Positions 34,086-46,672 of a stretch of 64,000 bases of DNA are shown here, piece by piece. The stretch covers positions 5,022,001 through 5,086,000 of the forward strand of contig JARFXM010000004.1 in NCBI GenBank assembly GCA_029532625.1, written 5' to 3'. The translations under genes were made by a program, and so were the position numbers. Position 1 is the stretch's first letter, and the number at the start of each line of letters is the position of its first letter. The notes beneath the pieces were generated by a model. That model worked only from the letters and a program-made list of their open reading frames with translations. It was not told the origin of the DNA and ran no database searches. The DNA comes from Lomentospora prolificans. Its lineage: Eukaryota; Ascomycota; Sordariomycetes; Microascales; Microascaceae.

Positions 34086-35771
34086 CTACTCCCTTCCACC
34101 GCGTCTGCCTCGTCCGCCGCCTCCCTGGCCGCGGCCCTGCCTTGGCGGGTCGGGCACAACAACCAATCCCTTAGTGCCCCTCAATCCCATCTTTCCCGCG
34201 GTGCTCTTCGCGATGGGGGGGGTCTCTGGCGCGAGCAGCGCCTCCCTGGCATACGTATTTCCTTGCGAGACTAGTTGGACATTGTCCCACTTCAGACCCT
34301 TGAGATGATTCTTGTAATAACCAAGCCAAGCCTGGTAAATTTTGGCCTTTTCTTGCTCGTCGATTTGCTGTGCAATAGTGGCAACTTTGTCGGCAGAGGA
34401 AAGGTCCGCGTCATGGGGAGTAAATTTAATCTCCTTCAGCGTCCACTTGGGAAACCATGCCTCAGCTTCGCAGACGATGAAAATACCACGGCCCTCAGCA
34501 CTCGCTCGGGCGGTACGGCCAATGCGGTGAATGTAAGATTGTTTCTCCACAGGTATTCCCACCTGGAACACAGTGGTGACGTTTGGAAAATCCATACCGC
34601 GAGCGACGACGTCGGTCGCGACCAGGATGGCTGCCTTTGCATCTCTGTATTCGTTCGTGACCTTTGTGCGCTTACTCTGCGAGATTCTAGAATGAAGAAC
34701 GGACACAGGGGGCAGACCGGGGAGGCCAGAGAGGATGATACCATAGAAATCGGCCAGTGCGGCCGTCGGCGCAAACACTATAGCCTTGAATACGTCCTTG
34801 CCCACAAGGCTCATTTCCTCGAAAATGGAGCCGACCATGGCAGGCGCCACCGACGGGAATGTTGGTACTGTAATGAGTAGCTGTGGCACACGTTCATGCG
34901 TGTTCGCATCGCCGGCCGGGATAGTCGATATGAATTTGTAGCCGGGCGCGAGCACCAAGCCAGAAACCTTGTCCATGTGCGACGCCATGGTAGCAGAGAA
35001 CAACATTCCCTGTCGCTCCTTCTCGCTACGGTCTGGAAGGCACTTGACTATGTCTTTCAGAGCGCCGAGGAAGCCCATGTCAAGTAGCCGGTCTGCTTCG
35101 TCGAGCACAAGTGTGTCCAGTTGCCGGAAGGAGTACCGTACCTCTTCATTTGTCATGTGATCGAGGAGACGACCAGGGGTGGCGATCAGAATGTCGCAGC
35201 CTCCAAGGATTTGTTTCTCCTCTCGCTGTTTGCTAGTCCCACCGATGGCGATGCAAGTACGGTACTGGGGCAAACGCTGCAGAAGACCTTTGGCCTCCTC
35301 AGCAATCTGCATCGCTAACTCGCGTGTTGGGGAAATAACCAGGAGGGAAATTCCCGAACCGGCAACGCGATTCCTAGTGATCATGGTCTGCAGAGCAGGG
35401 AGCAGGAAAGCGATGGTCTTTCCAGTGCCAGTTTTCGCCTGTACAAGGCAATCGCTACGGTTAGGAGGCAGGAGCTCGGTCAAGGTGGCCGCCTGGACAG
35501 GCATCATGTGATCGAACTTGAGATCTTGTGTGATGGTCTGAATGAGAGTTGGGTGGACAAGATCGGAGCCAGCGAGCTCCGCAAATCTTGGCGTGTCCTC
35601 AGGGACAGGCTCTGTCAAGGCAGGTCGCGTCACCTCCGTCATGGCTGGCGACGTGGCTTGCTCGTCAGGCGGTGACGATTGTCGCGTAAATTGTCCTGCT
35701 TGTGAGTTCCTGCCATTTTCGTGATGACGATGCGATCGGGCACCGCGCCTACGACGTCCTCTTTTATCCAT
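34086..35771 (-). CDS. mss116: DEAD-box RNA helicase, MSS116 type
   Basis: Single exon, 561 aa. All DEAD-box motifs are present in order: MMPVQ (Q motif), AKTGTGKT (I), PTRELA (Ia), TPGR (Ib), DEAD (II), SAT (III), KAIVFAP (IV), TDVVARGMDFPNV (V) and HRIGRTAR (VI). The pairing KAIVFAPT with ARGMDFPNV resembles yeast Mss116, which aids splicing of mitochondrial group I/II introns and transcription. The C-terminus ends in a Gly/Arg-rich tail (RQGRGQGGGGRGRRGGRE), typical of RNA-binding extensions. The N-terminus (MDKRGRRRRGARSHRHHENG) is basic and nearly free of acidic residues, which is compatible with mitochondrial import although it is not a textbook presequence. This is probably a housekeeping gene. 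Confidence 0.92.
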   Translation of the reverse strand: MDKRGRRRRGARSHRHHENGRNSQAGQFTRQSSPPDEQATSPAMTEVTRPALTEPVPEDTPRFAELAGSDLVHPTLIQTITQDLKFDHMMPVQAATLTELLPPNRSDCLVQAKTGTGKTIAFLLPALQTMITRNRVAGSGISLLVISPTRELAMQIAEEAKGLLQRLPQYRTCIAIGGTSKQREEKQILGGCDILIATPGRLLDHMTNEEVRYSFRQLDTLVLDEADRLLDMGFLGALKDIVKCLPDRSEKERQGMLFSATMASHMDKVSGLVLAPGYKFISTIPAGDANTHERVPQLLITVPTFPSVAPAMVGSIFEEMSLVGKDVFKAIVFAPTAALADFYGIILSGLPGLPPVSVLHSRISQSKRTKVTNEYRDAKAAILVATDVVARGMDFPNVTTVFQVGIPVEKQSYIHRIGRTARASAEGRGIFIVCEAEAWFPKWTLKEIKFTPHDADLSSADKVATIAQQIDEQEKAKIYQAWLGYYKNHLKGLKWDNVQLVSQGNTYAREALLAPETPPIAKSTAGKMGLRGTKGLVVVPDPPRQGRGQGGGGRGRRGGRE

Positions 35772-36810
35772 AGTAGTCTGAGTGATGAAAACACGACTTA
35801 TTGTGCGGAAAGGGAAAAGGTTAAAGACGATGGGTCAAGTTAAATAGGGTTGTCGCGGCGTGATTGAATATCTGCCCAAAAAAAAAAAAAAAAAAAAAAG
35901 GAAAAAAAAGTTGCCTAGCTCGGCCAACGTTGCTGGGTAATTGGGTGTATGAACTGGAGCAAGAATCAAATAGGATGCGGCGCAAAACGTCGTTCGCTAC
36001 CTTGGGCAATGTACACTCTCAATGTGGTGTCCAGGTGAAGAGTGCACGTGACTGCCTACTCCGTTTGACTCGAAAACGAACCTTGGGACACCACTGAGCA
36101 CGTGATATGACTTCCACACTTCATGGATACGCCGGGCAGGGACAAGTGATTTCGCCCGCAGCATACCAAGCTAGAGTGAGCAACCCTCGCCTGACAACGG
36201 ATTTAAATTTAAATTTCGATCTTGCCCCGCAGACAACAGCTTCAGGTCGGAATATCGCCTTTCGCAAGGCAGATGACATAGCCTTAATTCGAAGCTTTCT
36301 CCCGGAAACGCAAGTTGGCGGCCTCCAAGATGGATATCCTCGCCTGTTTTTAAAAAAACGCCACTATTGATACTTGTCGAGAAAAAGTAGAAGATTTATA
36401 ATAGTAAGCCGTCCTTTGCAACGGCGCCTTTTCTTTCTTCTTCGTTTCCAGTCGACATCCCGACATGCAGGGGGAAAAGGAGTTTAATCGCTCGGTTCAA
36501 AAGGATTAAAACTGTATTAAACAAGATTTATTAAACGAACTCGAAATCAAAACAAGCCCCCAACCCGTGTTCTTCATCTTCTTATTATCATTCGACATTT
36601 CTAGAGCACACTTAGATCGACCAAGATATTAAAAGAAACTAGACACTAGCCCTCCACTTTGAACGAATGTGGGGCTAAAACCCTGATCGGGCGGGACCGC
36701 CTCGGCGTCACCATCTGGAGTGTCCTCGTTGTAGGTTCAAATATACCGAAGTTGCAAATCCGTAATAATCCACAATAGAGTGAGGGGCTTCGTGCTAGTA
36801 GAGGTTAGGA
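35772..36810. other. gene-free stretch with A22 tract
   Basis: A run of 22 A occurs at 35878-35899, followed by GG and eight more A. At about 36200-36217 there is a palindromic ATTTAAATTTAAATTT. No gene is supported. The left part is the promoter of the helicase. Confidence 0.5.
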
Positions 36811-37425
36811 CTACACATAGATAGAGACGGTAGTCGGAATGGTAGTGGTGTAAGTGACGGTCCTCGTTTCTGTCACGTTTTGAAATGTCTGGCAACTTAG
36901 CGTCAGGGTGGTAGGTTCAGGACAAGTCGTCAAGGAGGTGGTTGTGCTCGTTGTAGTCGTAACCGGTGGAGTTTGAGTCTGAGTGACAGTCTCGGTGATA
37001 GTGACAGTCTCGGTGATAGTGACGGTGGTAGGGGGGGCCCCTGGCGAGGCCGTCACAGTTGTAACTACTGTAGTAACCACTACAACTTCCGTCTCGGTGA
37101 AAGTAGCAGTGGTATTTGTGGGAGGAGGAGGAGGAGTCGCTGTAGTCGTAACCGGTGGAGTTTGTAGCCGAGTGATAGTGGTGGTGAGAGTCACGGTGGT
37201 AGGGGGGGCCCCTGGCGAGGCTGTCACGGTTGTAACGATTGTAACCACCTCAACTGTAGAGACCGATTCGACAGTACTTGTCGTGAGGCTTGTAAATTCT
37301 GAGATGGTCGAGGACGTCTCCGATGTGACAGTAGTATTTGTATATGGACCACCTTGACGGCGAACCAGGGCGGCGGAGGTGCTTGCTACCGTCGCCAAGG
37401 CAGCCAGAAGCAGTTTTGGGTGCAT
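36811..37425 (-). CDS. small secreted Thr/Val-rich repeat protein
   Basis: Single exon, 204 aa. It opens with a clear signal peptide, MHPKLLLAALATVASTSAAL, followed by VRRQ, a possible Kex2-type processing site. The mature part is almost entirely Thr, Val, Ser and Pro. A block of about 40-45 residues is repeated twice: TTVTASPGAPPTTVT with flanking TPPVTTT. Within the second copy ITETVT is itself repeated in tandem. At the C-terminus are two Cys (TTCPEPTTLTLSCQTF) and the end is SIYV. High Thr content predicts heavy O-glycosylation and a cell-wall or matrix location. No GPI signal is evident. I do not recognise a named family; low-complexity surface proteins of this kind evolve quickly. Confidence 0.75.
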   Translation of the reverse strand: MHPKLLLAALATVASTSAALVRRQGGPYTNTTVTSETSSTISEFTSLTTSTVESVSTVEVVTIVTTVTASPGAPPTTVTLTTTITRLQTPPVTTTATPPPPPTNTTATFTETEVVVVTTVVTTVTASPGAPPTTVTITETVTITETVTQTQTPPVTTTTSTTTSLTTCPEPTTLTLSCQTFQNVTETRTVTYTTTIPTTVSIYV

Positions 37426-39695
37426 GTTGCAAGGTAGTAAAATACTCCAGATAGGGTCTAGTCACGATCGAAAGGCCCGGATGATATCGAGTGAAGGCTG
37501 ATGCAGAGCGAACGAAGCCGACACGCTCAAACTTGGGAGAGTTGCTACGAATTTATAGAATTCCTAAATATATTATGAAAAACTAAAGAAATTGCGAAAG
37601 ATAATATACATCTTCATCCGGTATTACACCATCCTGCGCATCATAAGATTTGTCCATGTTATGGATTTCTCGCACCCCCACCATCCATTGCTCGTGTCCG
37701 CTTGAAACCCCCCCAAAGGTGACGGCAACCAGTATCGTGGGCGTATCAAAGTTGTATAGTGCAGTGGCGCGGGTGTCATAACAATGGAACGAATGTGGGC
37801 GTTAGACGACGACGAATGCAGTGCAGTGAACATGATGCAAAAGTATCATGAGATGGCATGGATGTATTAGCAAAGGTCAAATCCTGATTCACGACAGGCT
37901 TGGAAACAGGCGCACAGAATGATACAGTTATTGATTGGGCTGACGGACATGTTTCGTATTTTCTTGAATCATTACAGCCTCTTCATAGCAATTTACACCA
38001 GTTGACGCTCGATGCGCTAGGTAATGGTGTCATTCAATTGCGACAAGTAGTCCGGGCCAGACGCCTGAATTGGGCGGGTCGTGGATCGCATCGGATCAAC
38101 AGCGGGTGCCTGTGTCACCAGTGTCTTGTCTGCAGCCTAAGACATCACAGCCTGGCGGGGCGCACGTGGCCATGAATCTCCGAGGGCATGGAATTTATCA
38201 TGCTTATTCGACATGGAAGAATCTAGCTGACATACAGGTAGTTTGGCGGCTAACGGACTTGGGACTGCTCCCATGTACATCTGGCATTTTGACTCCTCTC
38301 GCCTGCTTTGCGAACAGCGGACTACGAAGAGAGATGTTTCAGATATTCTTGACCAGGAATACGCGGTCCTCTGACATGATGAAAGCAAGGGACGGAGGAA
38401 CAAAGTATCGACTCGTTGTCACATGCTTGAACTTCAATGCTGGTTCGGGCTACGGACCAAATTCGACCTGATTTGATTGCCCTGCCTCTGTTCGGGTTCT
38501 TGGTACGCTCTCCTTGCGATTGATGGGAAGACACGGTAGCTTGGCACAGTGGAAATGTTTGTTTGAACCAACTGGACCACTGCACGGATTCGTTCGGGAA
38601 TATTTTCTCTTTGGCCCCTTGGGAGGCTGAGGTACGGTGGTGTTGGCTGTAGCACTATTTTCTGTAGGGCGGTATTTGAACCAAAATAGGGAGACACCCC
38701 AAACCTAGAAGCATAACGGCCAAGCTCATGTTCCTGAGCTGTCTCCCCTGACCTCAACGCTACTCATTGTGGTGCAGTCGACATGACAACGCACCCTCCC
38801 CTCAGAGTTACACAAACTACTCATGTCATGCCGAGCCGCGCATAAACCGGCCGGACTCTTCAGGCGAGGCCATTAGTGCCCTTGGTCTGTCCAGTCCATG
38901 CTGGCTGGCTGGGAGGCCCGAGAGTGCATATTCCCCCCACGACTAATTTGCAACTACTGCAGAGTTTAAAAAAATATCCCGATCATTGACGCTCGTTCAA
39001 AGTGCCGAGCTTATTCCCTTTCCGAATGCCAAGACACCCCTTGGTTGAACCAAGGTGTGGCGAGGTTTTAAGGCCTGGTTGGCACGGGTGGTCCCTCAAT
39101 TTTAAGCAATCGACGCAATATTCGGGTCGCGCTGGCTGGTCAGGCTGTCCTCTACCGAGAGCTCCGCGCCGAATCCTGTGGAAGTCTAGACACTGGTGCG
39201 AGGTCGAAATGTGATCTTTTGCTAGGCAAACGGGCCGGGAAAGGCAGGGTCCGGTGCCAATTTTCGAGTTTGTCCCCCCTCCTCGGCTGCGAAGTCATAC
39301 AGTTGAGAGTTGCTTCGCCTGGTTCTCATGCTTCGTAATAAGCTCTGGCAAGGGTGTCAGTCCCAAATGACTGGGAAAAGTACTCTCGCCCAAGGCCTGG
39401 GCCGCCTGGAAAGCTACGAATCCTGCGATGATCCTAGCCCTGGCGGAAGGCGGATGGACTTCCTATTGGGCCTCGTAAGTAGACGTAAATTGCAGGGCCG
39501 TGCGCAGATCAAGGGTTGTTTCGATGATTCGTTACCCGGAAAGGATTGGCGCATCGATCCCCTATTACTTTGAGTTTGGTCTGCTCCTTTGAACGCGTGA
39601 GCGAACAGGACGGTCGAGGGAGAAGCTTGGTCGTTTGCGATTTGCTGACTAGACTAGACTCCCAAATGTGATTCCTGAAGTTTCGTCCCCCTAAA
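37426..39695. other. 2.3-kb stretch without a recognised gene
   Basis: Several overlapping frames reach 70-130 codons on both strands, none with a motif I recognise. Composition is ordinary. It may be promoter plus decayed sequence. Confidence 0.4.
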
Positions 39696-41674
39696 ATGTG
39701 TGACAGGTGGAGTTCGAGTTTCTTCATGACGGGTTAATTGGACATGCACTCCCGTGCTTCGAGGCCGACATCTTTCAACTACACGCCGGCAAGGTTAGCC
39801 TTTCGGCGAGGACGAGCGTGATCGCCTCCACAACTTTTCTGCCAGACTGGTTGGAGTTGGGCCTTTTTGCACTTGCTTGGTTGCTGACTCCATTTGTGGC
39901 AACAATGACGACCGATGCTATCCAGGAAATATCGCAGCACATTCCAGGCTGCGCGGTAAGTCAACCTGAATCAATCAGACCCGCTGGCGAAAGCTGACGC
40001 TCAACGCGGACTGGGAACAGAAGCCATGCTTGGACTTGGTCTTTGAGAATGCGACATGCGCATTAAACGACCTCGACTGCTTCTGCGGCCTCGCGTGGAA
40101 CTCGCCGGTGTTAAATGGCTGCTCCATGGTCTCTTGTGATATCGCGCAGAGTCTTTGTAAGTAATAGACCCTGCAATTGTCGGCGATTCTCTTGTTCGCT
40201 AACTGTTAACCTTTCCAAGCCACAACCAATGGCACCGCAACGGCATGCAACATCCCGATAACCCCGCAGAATCCGGCGCTGTATCTAGGAACCATCATTT
40301 TCGGCGTCGTCGCCATCTTGTGCGTCTCGGTGCGATTGCTATGGCACCCAAGGTCTGCGTCAAGATGGTTGCAGAGAGCCGACGACTGGATGATGGTTTG
40401 CAATGCTGTATGAATTCCCAAGAACGATCCAGCTCACGCTACAACAGCTCTGACAAAAGCTCACAGGCCTTGGTGATGGGCATGATTGCTTGCACCATCG
40501 CTGGTTAGTCCGTCGATAGTTAGGCCATCTTCTTGGGCTCCTCGGCTGACATTTATCTTCTACAGCCCACAAGAATGGGTACGGAAAGGACATTTGGACC
40601 CTTCCCACCTCCCAGATCAGGACTATTCTAAAGGTTTGTTACCCGAGCCGGCTAGCTGATTTCTTCAGTGTTTGGTTTAGCTCAAAATTGAGTAATCCGT
40701 ATCCCCTGCTGACGAGGAGAAAACACAGCTCATCTACACACTTGAGCTACAGTACACGATGATTATTCACCTCACAAAGCTTTCTATCCTCTATTTTTAC
40801 CTACAGTTCTTCCCCTTCACCGTGTTTCCTAAAGTTAGAACCGCCATATACATTACGATGGCCGCCACAGTGGCCTCCTGTATTAGTTTCACGATGGCCG
40901 TCATCTTCCAATGTACTCCCATCGCGTCATTCTGGGATGCATTCGATGAGACGGTTCCAACTTCTGAGCTCGAGGAATCTCATCGTATCAACCTGACTGC
41001 CTATGGCTTCATCGGGGCTACGATTAACCTTATCTGGGATTTCTGGCTGATGGCATTGCCGATGGCCGAGCTGATTAAGCTTTCGCTCCCGTTGCGGAAA
41101 AAGTTCGCAGTATGTCTCATGTTCGCCGTGGGTGGCTTGTAAGTCAAGATCTTGTCCATCCCTCTTCATTTGGGGCGTCGCTGTCCTTTTTGCAGGTCTC
41201 TAACTCCCTTTACCTCGCAGTGTCACCTTCATAACTATTCCGCGCATCATCTACATGGACCACTTCGTACACACGACGAACCCGACTCGTAAGTATTGCG
41301 TATTTGCCTTAAATTAGCAACGTCGCTTGCTTACTGACATATCTACAGACGATTTGCTCTGGGTGAGTTTCTGGGGCCATGTTGAATGTACCTCATCTGT
41401 TATCCTAGCCTGTACACCCAGTGTTTGTATCGCCCTCGTACGACTATACCGAAAGCACTCAGCCTCACAACGCCAGTCCCCCGAATATGGCTCCCCGGTT
41501 GCTAGAGGAGGTAATGGCCTGGCACCAACCGGACGCTCCGCAGCCTCCAGCAACACGACCCATTCGGCAGTAGCCGATAGTGAGACGACGTATATCGAAG
41601 GACCGTACGTCGAAGAAACCGAATTCAAAGACGATACTAGCAAGTCGTGGACTCGGACGTTGGGACAGAAGTGA
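39696..41674 (+). CDS. CFEM-domain seven-helix membrane protein (PTH11/rhodopsin-like)
   Basis: Proposed exons: 39696-39732, 39846-39955, 40021-40156, 40220-40407, 40467-40503, 40566-40633, 40729-41138, 41221-41288 and 41349-41674 (459 aa). All junctions keep frame. An extracellular CFEM module lies at about residues 45-110, with Cys in PGCA, KPC, ATC, DCFC, NGC, VSC and TAC. Then follow seven hydrophobic segments starting with LYLGTIIFGVVAILCVSVRLL, including HLTKLSILYFYLQFFP and the FVTFITIPRIIY turn, and a polar cytoplasmic tail. This is the architecture of fungal CFEM receptors related to Magnaporthe Pth11, thought to sense surfaces or host cues. The first exon is my least certain point: no ATG is in frame with the signal-like LELGLFALAWLLTPFVAT unless the short exon is spliced on (GTTAAT donor, GCCAG acceptor). 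Confidence 0.85.
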
Positions 41675-42823
41675 ACCGAGGAGCCAGGTATTAAGTCGTG
41701 TGATGCCCGATGTCTTCAGTCGTAAACGCGGGTAACAATGGGTGAAAAGAGCTCGGATATGCGCTGTGCCTTTGGAAATACGAATGTGCGAAGTGGGCGA
41801 CTAATGACATTTCGGTGTTTCCTCGTGGCGGCCAAGAACGCTACGCCATTTCCCCCTTCGTTCAGCTGGAGTGCAGGGCAATCCGCCGTTCATTGAAGGG
41901 GCCAAGTGCTCCCCAAGATAGTTGCTCTGGCACGAGGGTCGACAAGAGGATAGCGCTCAGCCACGCTTTTCCAAGACCCAACAACACACCAAAAGCAACT
42001 GATTAAATCGCTTCCGGCATTGGAAAACCTTCTCGCCACCATCCCGCAATACACAGTCTAGCGCACTCTGAACTAGACGGGTAGCGCCTGCTCTTCAATC
42101 TTTCTGGAACAGGCTACTTCTCGCTCTTTGTTCCGGCTACCCCTGTGGCCCAAGCTATCGACTCGGCGGCCGATAATATCGTGCTGAGGCAACACCAAGA
42201 TGGTAAAACTACGCTGAACCGTACTTTTCATCCTATCAACCCTGCGGGATGGTGCTCTCGGGGTCAGGCCCCGTGCACCGATTGGCCGCTTCGCAAATGT
42301 TCTATATAGGTATTACCTCGACGTATGTTGGACGCCGAAAGACTCTTACCGCTAGTCGCTCATGTCCTTTCTTCCGAGCGGGACTTTGATGACAATTACC
42401 ATCATTCAGCCCTAGCATTATGTTACTACAGAAATATTGTCTTCTCTTTCGCACGCAAACGTCACAGAACAATCCTTCGTCCAGCGGAACCTCTACCAAC
42501 CGCCAGGCAATGCTACAGCAATGAGCCGGCCGTGGCTTCCATACTTGTTCAGAAATATCCTCTCCACAAATTCAGAGTAGTACAAGTAATTTTAGACGGG
42601 ATGGACTTCAGTCCTTTGGGTTCGCTCTTGTCATTGAGCGACGCAAACATGTGTCCGCCCTTCCCTTAACACCTTCGCTCGAAAGCGAATTCTAGATCAT
42701 CAATCTGTAATTATCGCCAGATTTGTCCCACACCACATTATCAGAGATATATACCAAATTCCGTTCCTCCAATCCAAAGATGTCCAGCCATGAAGTAATC
42801 AGGTGTTCCTGACTAGAACCCGT
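41675..42823. other. gene-free stretch between convergent genes
   Basis: A plus-strand frame ending at 42669 stays open for over 100 codons but has no recognisable motif. Nothing else is supported. Confidence 0.4.
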
Positions 42824-43939
42824 CTAAGCCTCAGCGTCCCTGGTCCTTTGTGCGCCGGGGATCCTAGTGCTAAGATCTCCAACAGGCAACGAGAAAGGGA
42901 AGTCGACTGATGCCAACATCAACGCCAGAAAGATCCACCAGCCGCAAGCAGTAGTAACAAATAAGCAAGCGCCAGAAGCCTCGAATTCACGTTAGTTCGT
43001 TCAACGGATACGTGGCAGATGCCAATGTCATGAAGGGGTCGTGAGTAGCGTACCTGAAGCAGCTTGAGAGCGAATGTTGCGTTCTCAGCGTAACCACCAG
43101 CGAGAGCCCAATAGGCACCGGTTATTAAGCCACACGCCAGGACTAAGGTCACGAAGATGAGAACGAAAGCAATATTGGTTCGGATCGAGCAGGTGAGGTA
43201 CACGAAGCATAGTATTGTCATGGATAGGGTGTAGAAGCCTAGGCGCGTTATCGAATGTCAGTTATTTATCTCAATGGTGTAGGGGTAAAAGGATACGTAC
43301 CAAACCCAGAATTAAAAGCAGGTGCCTGTAACCCATCGGCCGCACTCGTGGCATCTGCAGGCGCATATGCTGCGAAAGCGTTGAACTGAGGCAGCAGGGT
43401 ACCGGCAAACGTGAGCCAGAAAGCGCTAAAGGACGAGAAAACTACAGCGGGGAACGTGTTTCCGAGGAAGAATTCAAGAATACCCCCGAGGAGCATGAGG
43501 ACTCCGCCGAAGAAGCAGTACTGGGGACTATTACGGTTCATCGTTGCCTGGTCAGCAACGGAGCAAACGAGCGTGGGGAATCTAGTAAACAGCAGACGTA
43601 CATTCCTGAAAAGCCAGGGCTAGAAGCACCCCGCCATTGCATTAAGCTACAGGCGAGTGGACCAAGGGCAATAATGAAACCGCAAATACCGCTGTATGTG
43701 TTAGCCCTGTCCCGTGGGGCAGGATTAGGAGAGTACTGGTCTCAAACCTGGACTTACAGTGGTGTAGGATTTCCGAAAGTCCGCCTTAGGTTGCCCTTGA
43801 CAGTGTTTTGGGGGGAGAGATAGAGCTTCTCGAATAGCTCGGGGGGTATCGTGACTGCGGTGCTCCCGTTGGTGAGCCCTCTAGTGATGCCGCTGCCGAG
43901 CTCATCGTGGGAGGGAGTTGTGTTCATCTTGTCCTCCAT
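42824..43939 (-). CDS. GPR1/FUN34/YaaH family acetate/ammonium transporter
   Basis: Five exons on the minus strand: 43939-43758, 43691-43602, 43527-43301, 43238-43054 and 42979-42824, giving 279 aa with frame kept. Introns have GTAAGT or GTACGY donors. The family signature NPAPLG appears as NPTPLG, created across the first intron. Six hydrophobic segments follow: ICGFIIALGPLACSL, FFGGVLMLLGGILEF, PAVVFSSFSAFWLTFAG, YTLSMTILCFVYLTC, IAFVLIFVTLVLACGLITGA and WWIFLALMLASVDFPFSLPV. Related proteins (yeast Ady2/Ato, Aspergillus AcpA) move acetate or ammonium across the plasma membrane. The hydrophilic N-terminal tail of about 50 residues is usual for fungal members. The second splice could alternatively use GTCTGC with a GACCAG acceptor, changing a few residues in a loop. 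Confidence 0.9.
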
Positions 43940-46672
43940 AGTGAACTTGCGAGGGGGATGGGGTTTGAATTGCCGTATTATACAAGGAGTCGAATTGGAG
44001 CAAGAGACGGAGACGGGGCTGGGGGAGCAAGCGATTTGAGTGCCGAGAGATCTAAATTGTAGCTGAGACCGGGCCGGGCTCTGGTCGGATTCTTATACCA
44101 AGTGCATGCTCCCCTTGTGGATACATTGCAAGGTACGATCGTCCAGTCTTGCTCCATCCGGTTCACCTTCTCCGTACTGCACTAAGCTGCCAGATTTGCG
44201 GGGTTGGCGTCGCCGTCGAGCTAGGAGCATGAAGCGCAGAGATAGGAGGCGGTGGTCCGGAGGACGCATCAGACAAAGGACTTTTGGGCGCGGCCGTCGC
44301 ACGTGGTGTAGTGCGATGATCATGCCAACTCGAGTGAAAGGAAAAGAAGGCGGTGGGCCCTGGAAACGACTGAGCTGTTCAGGTTGGGTATTTTCAAGGT
44401 TTGATGGTTTAGGGCATATCGTGAGGCGTATGTTAGTGGGCTTTGACTGCAAGTCTGCAAGCGCCGGGGACATCCATTAGGCCGATGGAAGGACCTGATG
44501 GCGGGTCCACCCCTTGTATGCTTGAACTCATCCGCACGACCGAGACATAACACGACTGGCTACATAGAGTTTTGTACCCGAGTCTAGGAGGAGCTCGCAT
44601 ATTTTACTACAGGCGATCCTTTACAACCCTAGTCTTCGCAAAGGGGGAAATCACCCATGCGCATTTAGAACGTTTTGGCGATAACATGACCTGTACGTGG
44701 ATAGGCCCGATGCTTTTCGAGTTGTTTTAGCCTTGAGACCGGGAACTTGGACGACCCAGAAGTGACCAAAATCATTGGCAATATGACGATATTTGCAAAG
44801 AATCGTTCCCTTCTCTTTCATCTCGTGCCTCTGCATTTGTCTGCTAGTAGGAGAAGCACGTTTCGTCGAGGTCCAGATGCCAGTCTATCTGCTTCGGGTC
44901 CCTGAAGAGCCCCCGACGCTGACCAAACGAAAGGAGGAGAGCGATGCGAACATGACCGGGTCCGAAGCGATGAATTGGGCTGGTCGTAGAACAGGGAGCT
45001 TTTCGCTTGATTATTGACACGCCCTCATACGTTCTCCACTAGAATGTACCTGGGTAGGTTATCTGAAGCTGAACGGGGTTTTTTTCCTACTTTATCCTAG
45101 GCGGGAATATCCCCACATCAATGTTGAGATCGTGTGGTGGCTGGTGGGGTTACCTCTCAAGTACTTCCCCAATGGAGTGTATCATCGCCTCCGCTTCCCC
45201 AAAGACGATGGGTCTTCCCATAATCCAGCGCTAACGCAGCTCCATATAACGGACATAATATCCATATTTCCGATCCCTTGTGGGTCCGGGGCTGCGCGAG
45301 CCCAGTCAGCCTGGCTGGGAAATGTAGACATGATATCCCATCAAAATTGATGCAATGACTGCATGGGACATTGGACACCTGGAGAGTGGGAGCTGGGGCG
45401 TTGTTTCCGCTGTTCCGGTGGGCTGGCTTACATTTATTTATTCCTGGTTGCCATCTGACACAACGCTTACCCCGCCGTGGCGATACGGTACTTGACGAAG
45501 TTGTGACAAGGAATTGATGGCACTGGATCGACGCCAGGCTAACCGGCATCGCCAGCGGCGGTAGCCAGTGGGTCGCTGGCAAATCTGGGGTTTCTACTGA
45601 TTAGGGTTCGCGGGCTCCAGTGCGCCCGTTCCCCCCTTCTCATCATTTCGGCCACTGAATCCATCCACGATGTCCCCATGTGCAGGCAGACCACCCAAGA
45701 AAGAATATTAGGTGGCCACGCGTCGGAAAAGAGGAGAGCGAGGGGATATACCCTTCCTCCGCTTAGGATGCAACGCTAGACGCCCGAAGCAGGTGCAACG
45801 GCAGCGGAGCTGAAGCATAGCCGCATCCACTACGAAGAATCCCCCTATTTGCCACTTTAACAAGTTGGAATAGGTCTAACCCGAATGTCTAGTCTACTTG
45901 GATCAGTAGAATTTGGTGAGTTCTGTGCTTTTGAGCGTCGGGGTTGATATTCCGAAGTCGCCGGGTGTAATAATAACAACAACAGGCCACACAACTGAGT
46001 GTAAGGGAGTATATGGCCGCTCCGAGGAAATTTGCGGGTTCGTCCGTCGGTATAGGGTCATTGGACTACCCTCCGAAGGGAACATCGGTCCTGGTAGAGG
46101 GGCTTGAACATGGAAGGAAATATTAGATGGGAAGCGAGTCTGGATGATGGGTTTGCTTGTGGGGACGAAACGTGGGAGCTCTACTGATGGTGGCCAGTGC
46201 TGCGAAGACTCTGGGTGGTTCCGTAAAGGGATGGAAGATGCGGTTTCTTCCGGCTGTAACTGAATTCGACTTTACGAAGAGGCGATGTGTAATTGAAGGA
46301 TGAAGTGAGAATATAGTAATTTTGCTGGATTTTAAAAATATCCTACAATGACGTGTGATGCGAATGGGAATGCGAAAGGCGACGATGAATTGTCGATATT
46401 CATTTCAAGTGCTTTACTACAGCACATTAACGAGGCAAGGCGTGTGCTGGCAGGGGCACGTCATCACAATACATGTAATAACTTCAGCTTGCGCGACGCG
46501 CGCACGTGAAATTAACCCCGTTTCTTGTTTGATGTCTGAGCTTGGCACCTTGGTCCTTGCATAGACCCCTCATCACCGCCTCACGGATATTTGAAGGCTG
46601 CTAGGATTTGCTTGCCAGCCCCCGTGGCCAGCGACATCTAGTCCCTAAAGTATTAGCTTCTCACGCTTCACC
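43940..46672. other. 2.7-kb stretch without a recognised gene
   Basis: Divergent prom­oter space between the transporter and the decarboxylase-like gene. Frames on both strands (for example 44106-44480) look like chance ORFs. I see no repeat or RNA gene. Confidence 0.4.

Noticed and set aside
36983..37357. Plus-strand ORF of 124 codons opposite the Thr/Val-rich gene
   Set aside because: Mirror of the repeat sequence; lacks a signal or any motif, whereas the minus strand has a clear signal peptide.
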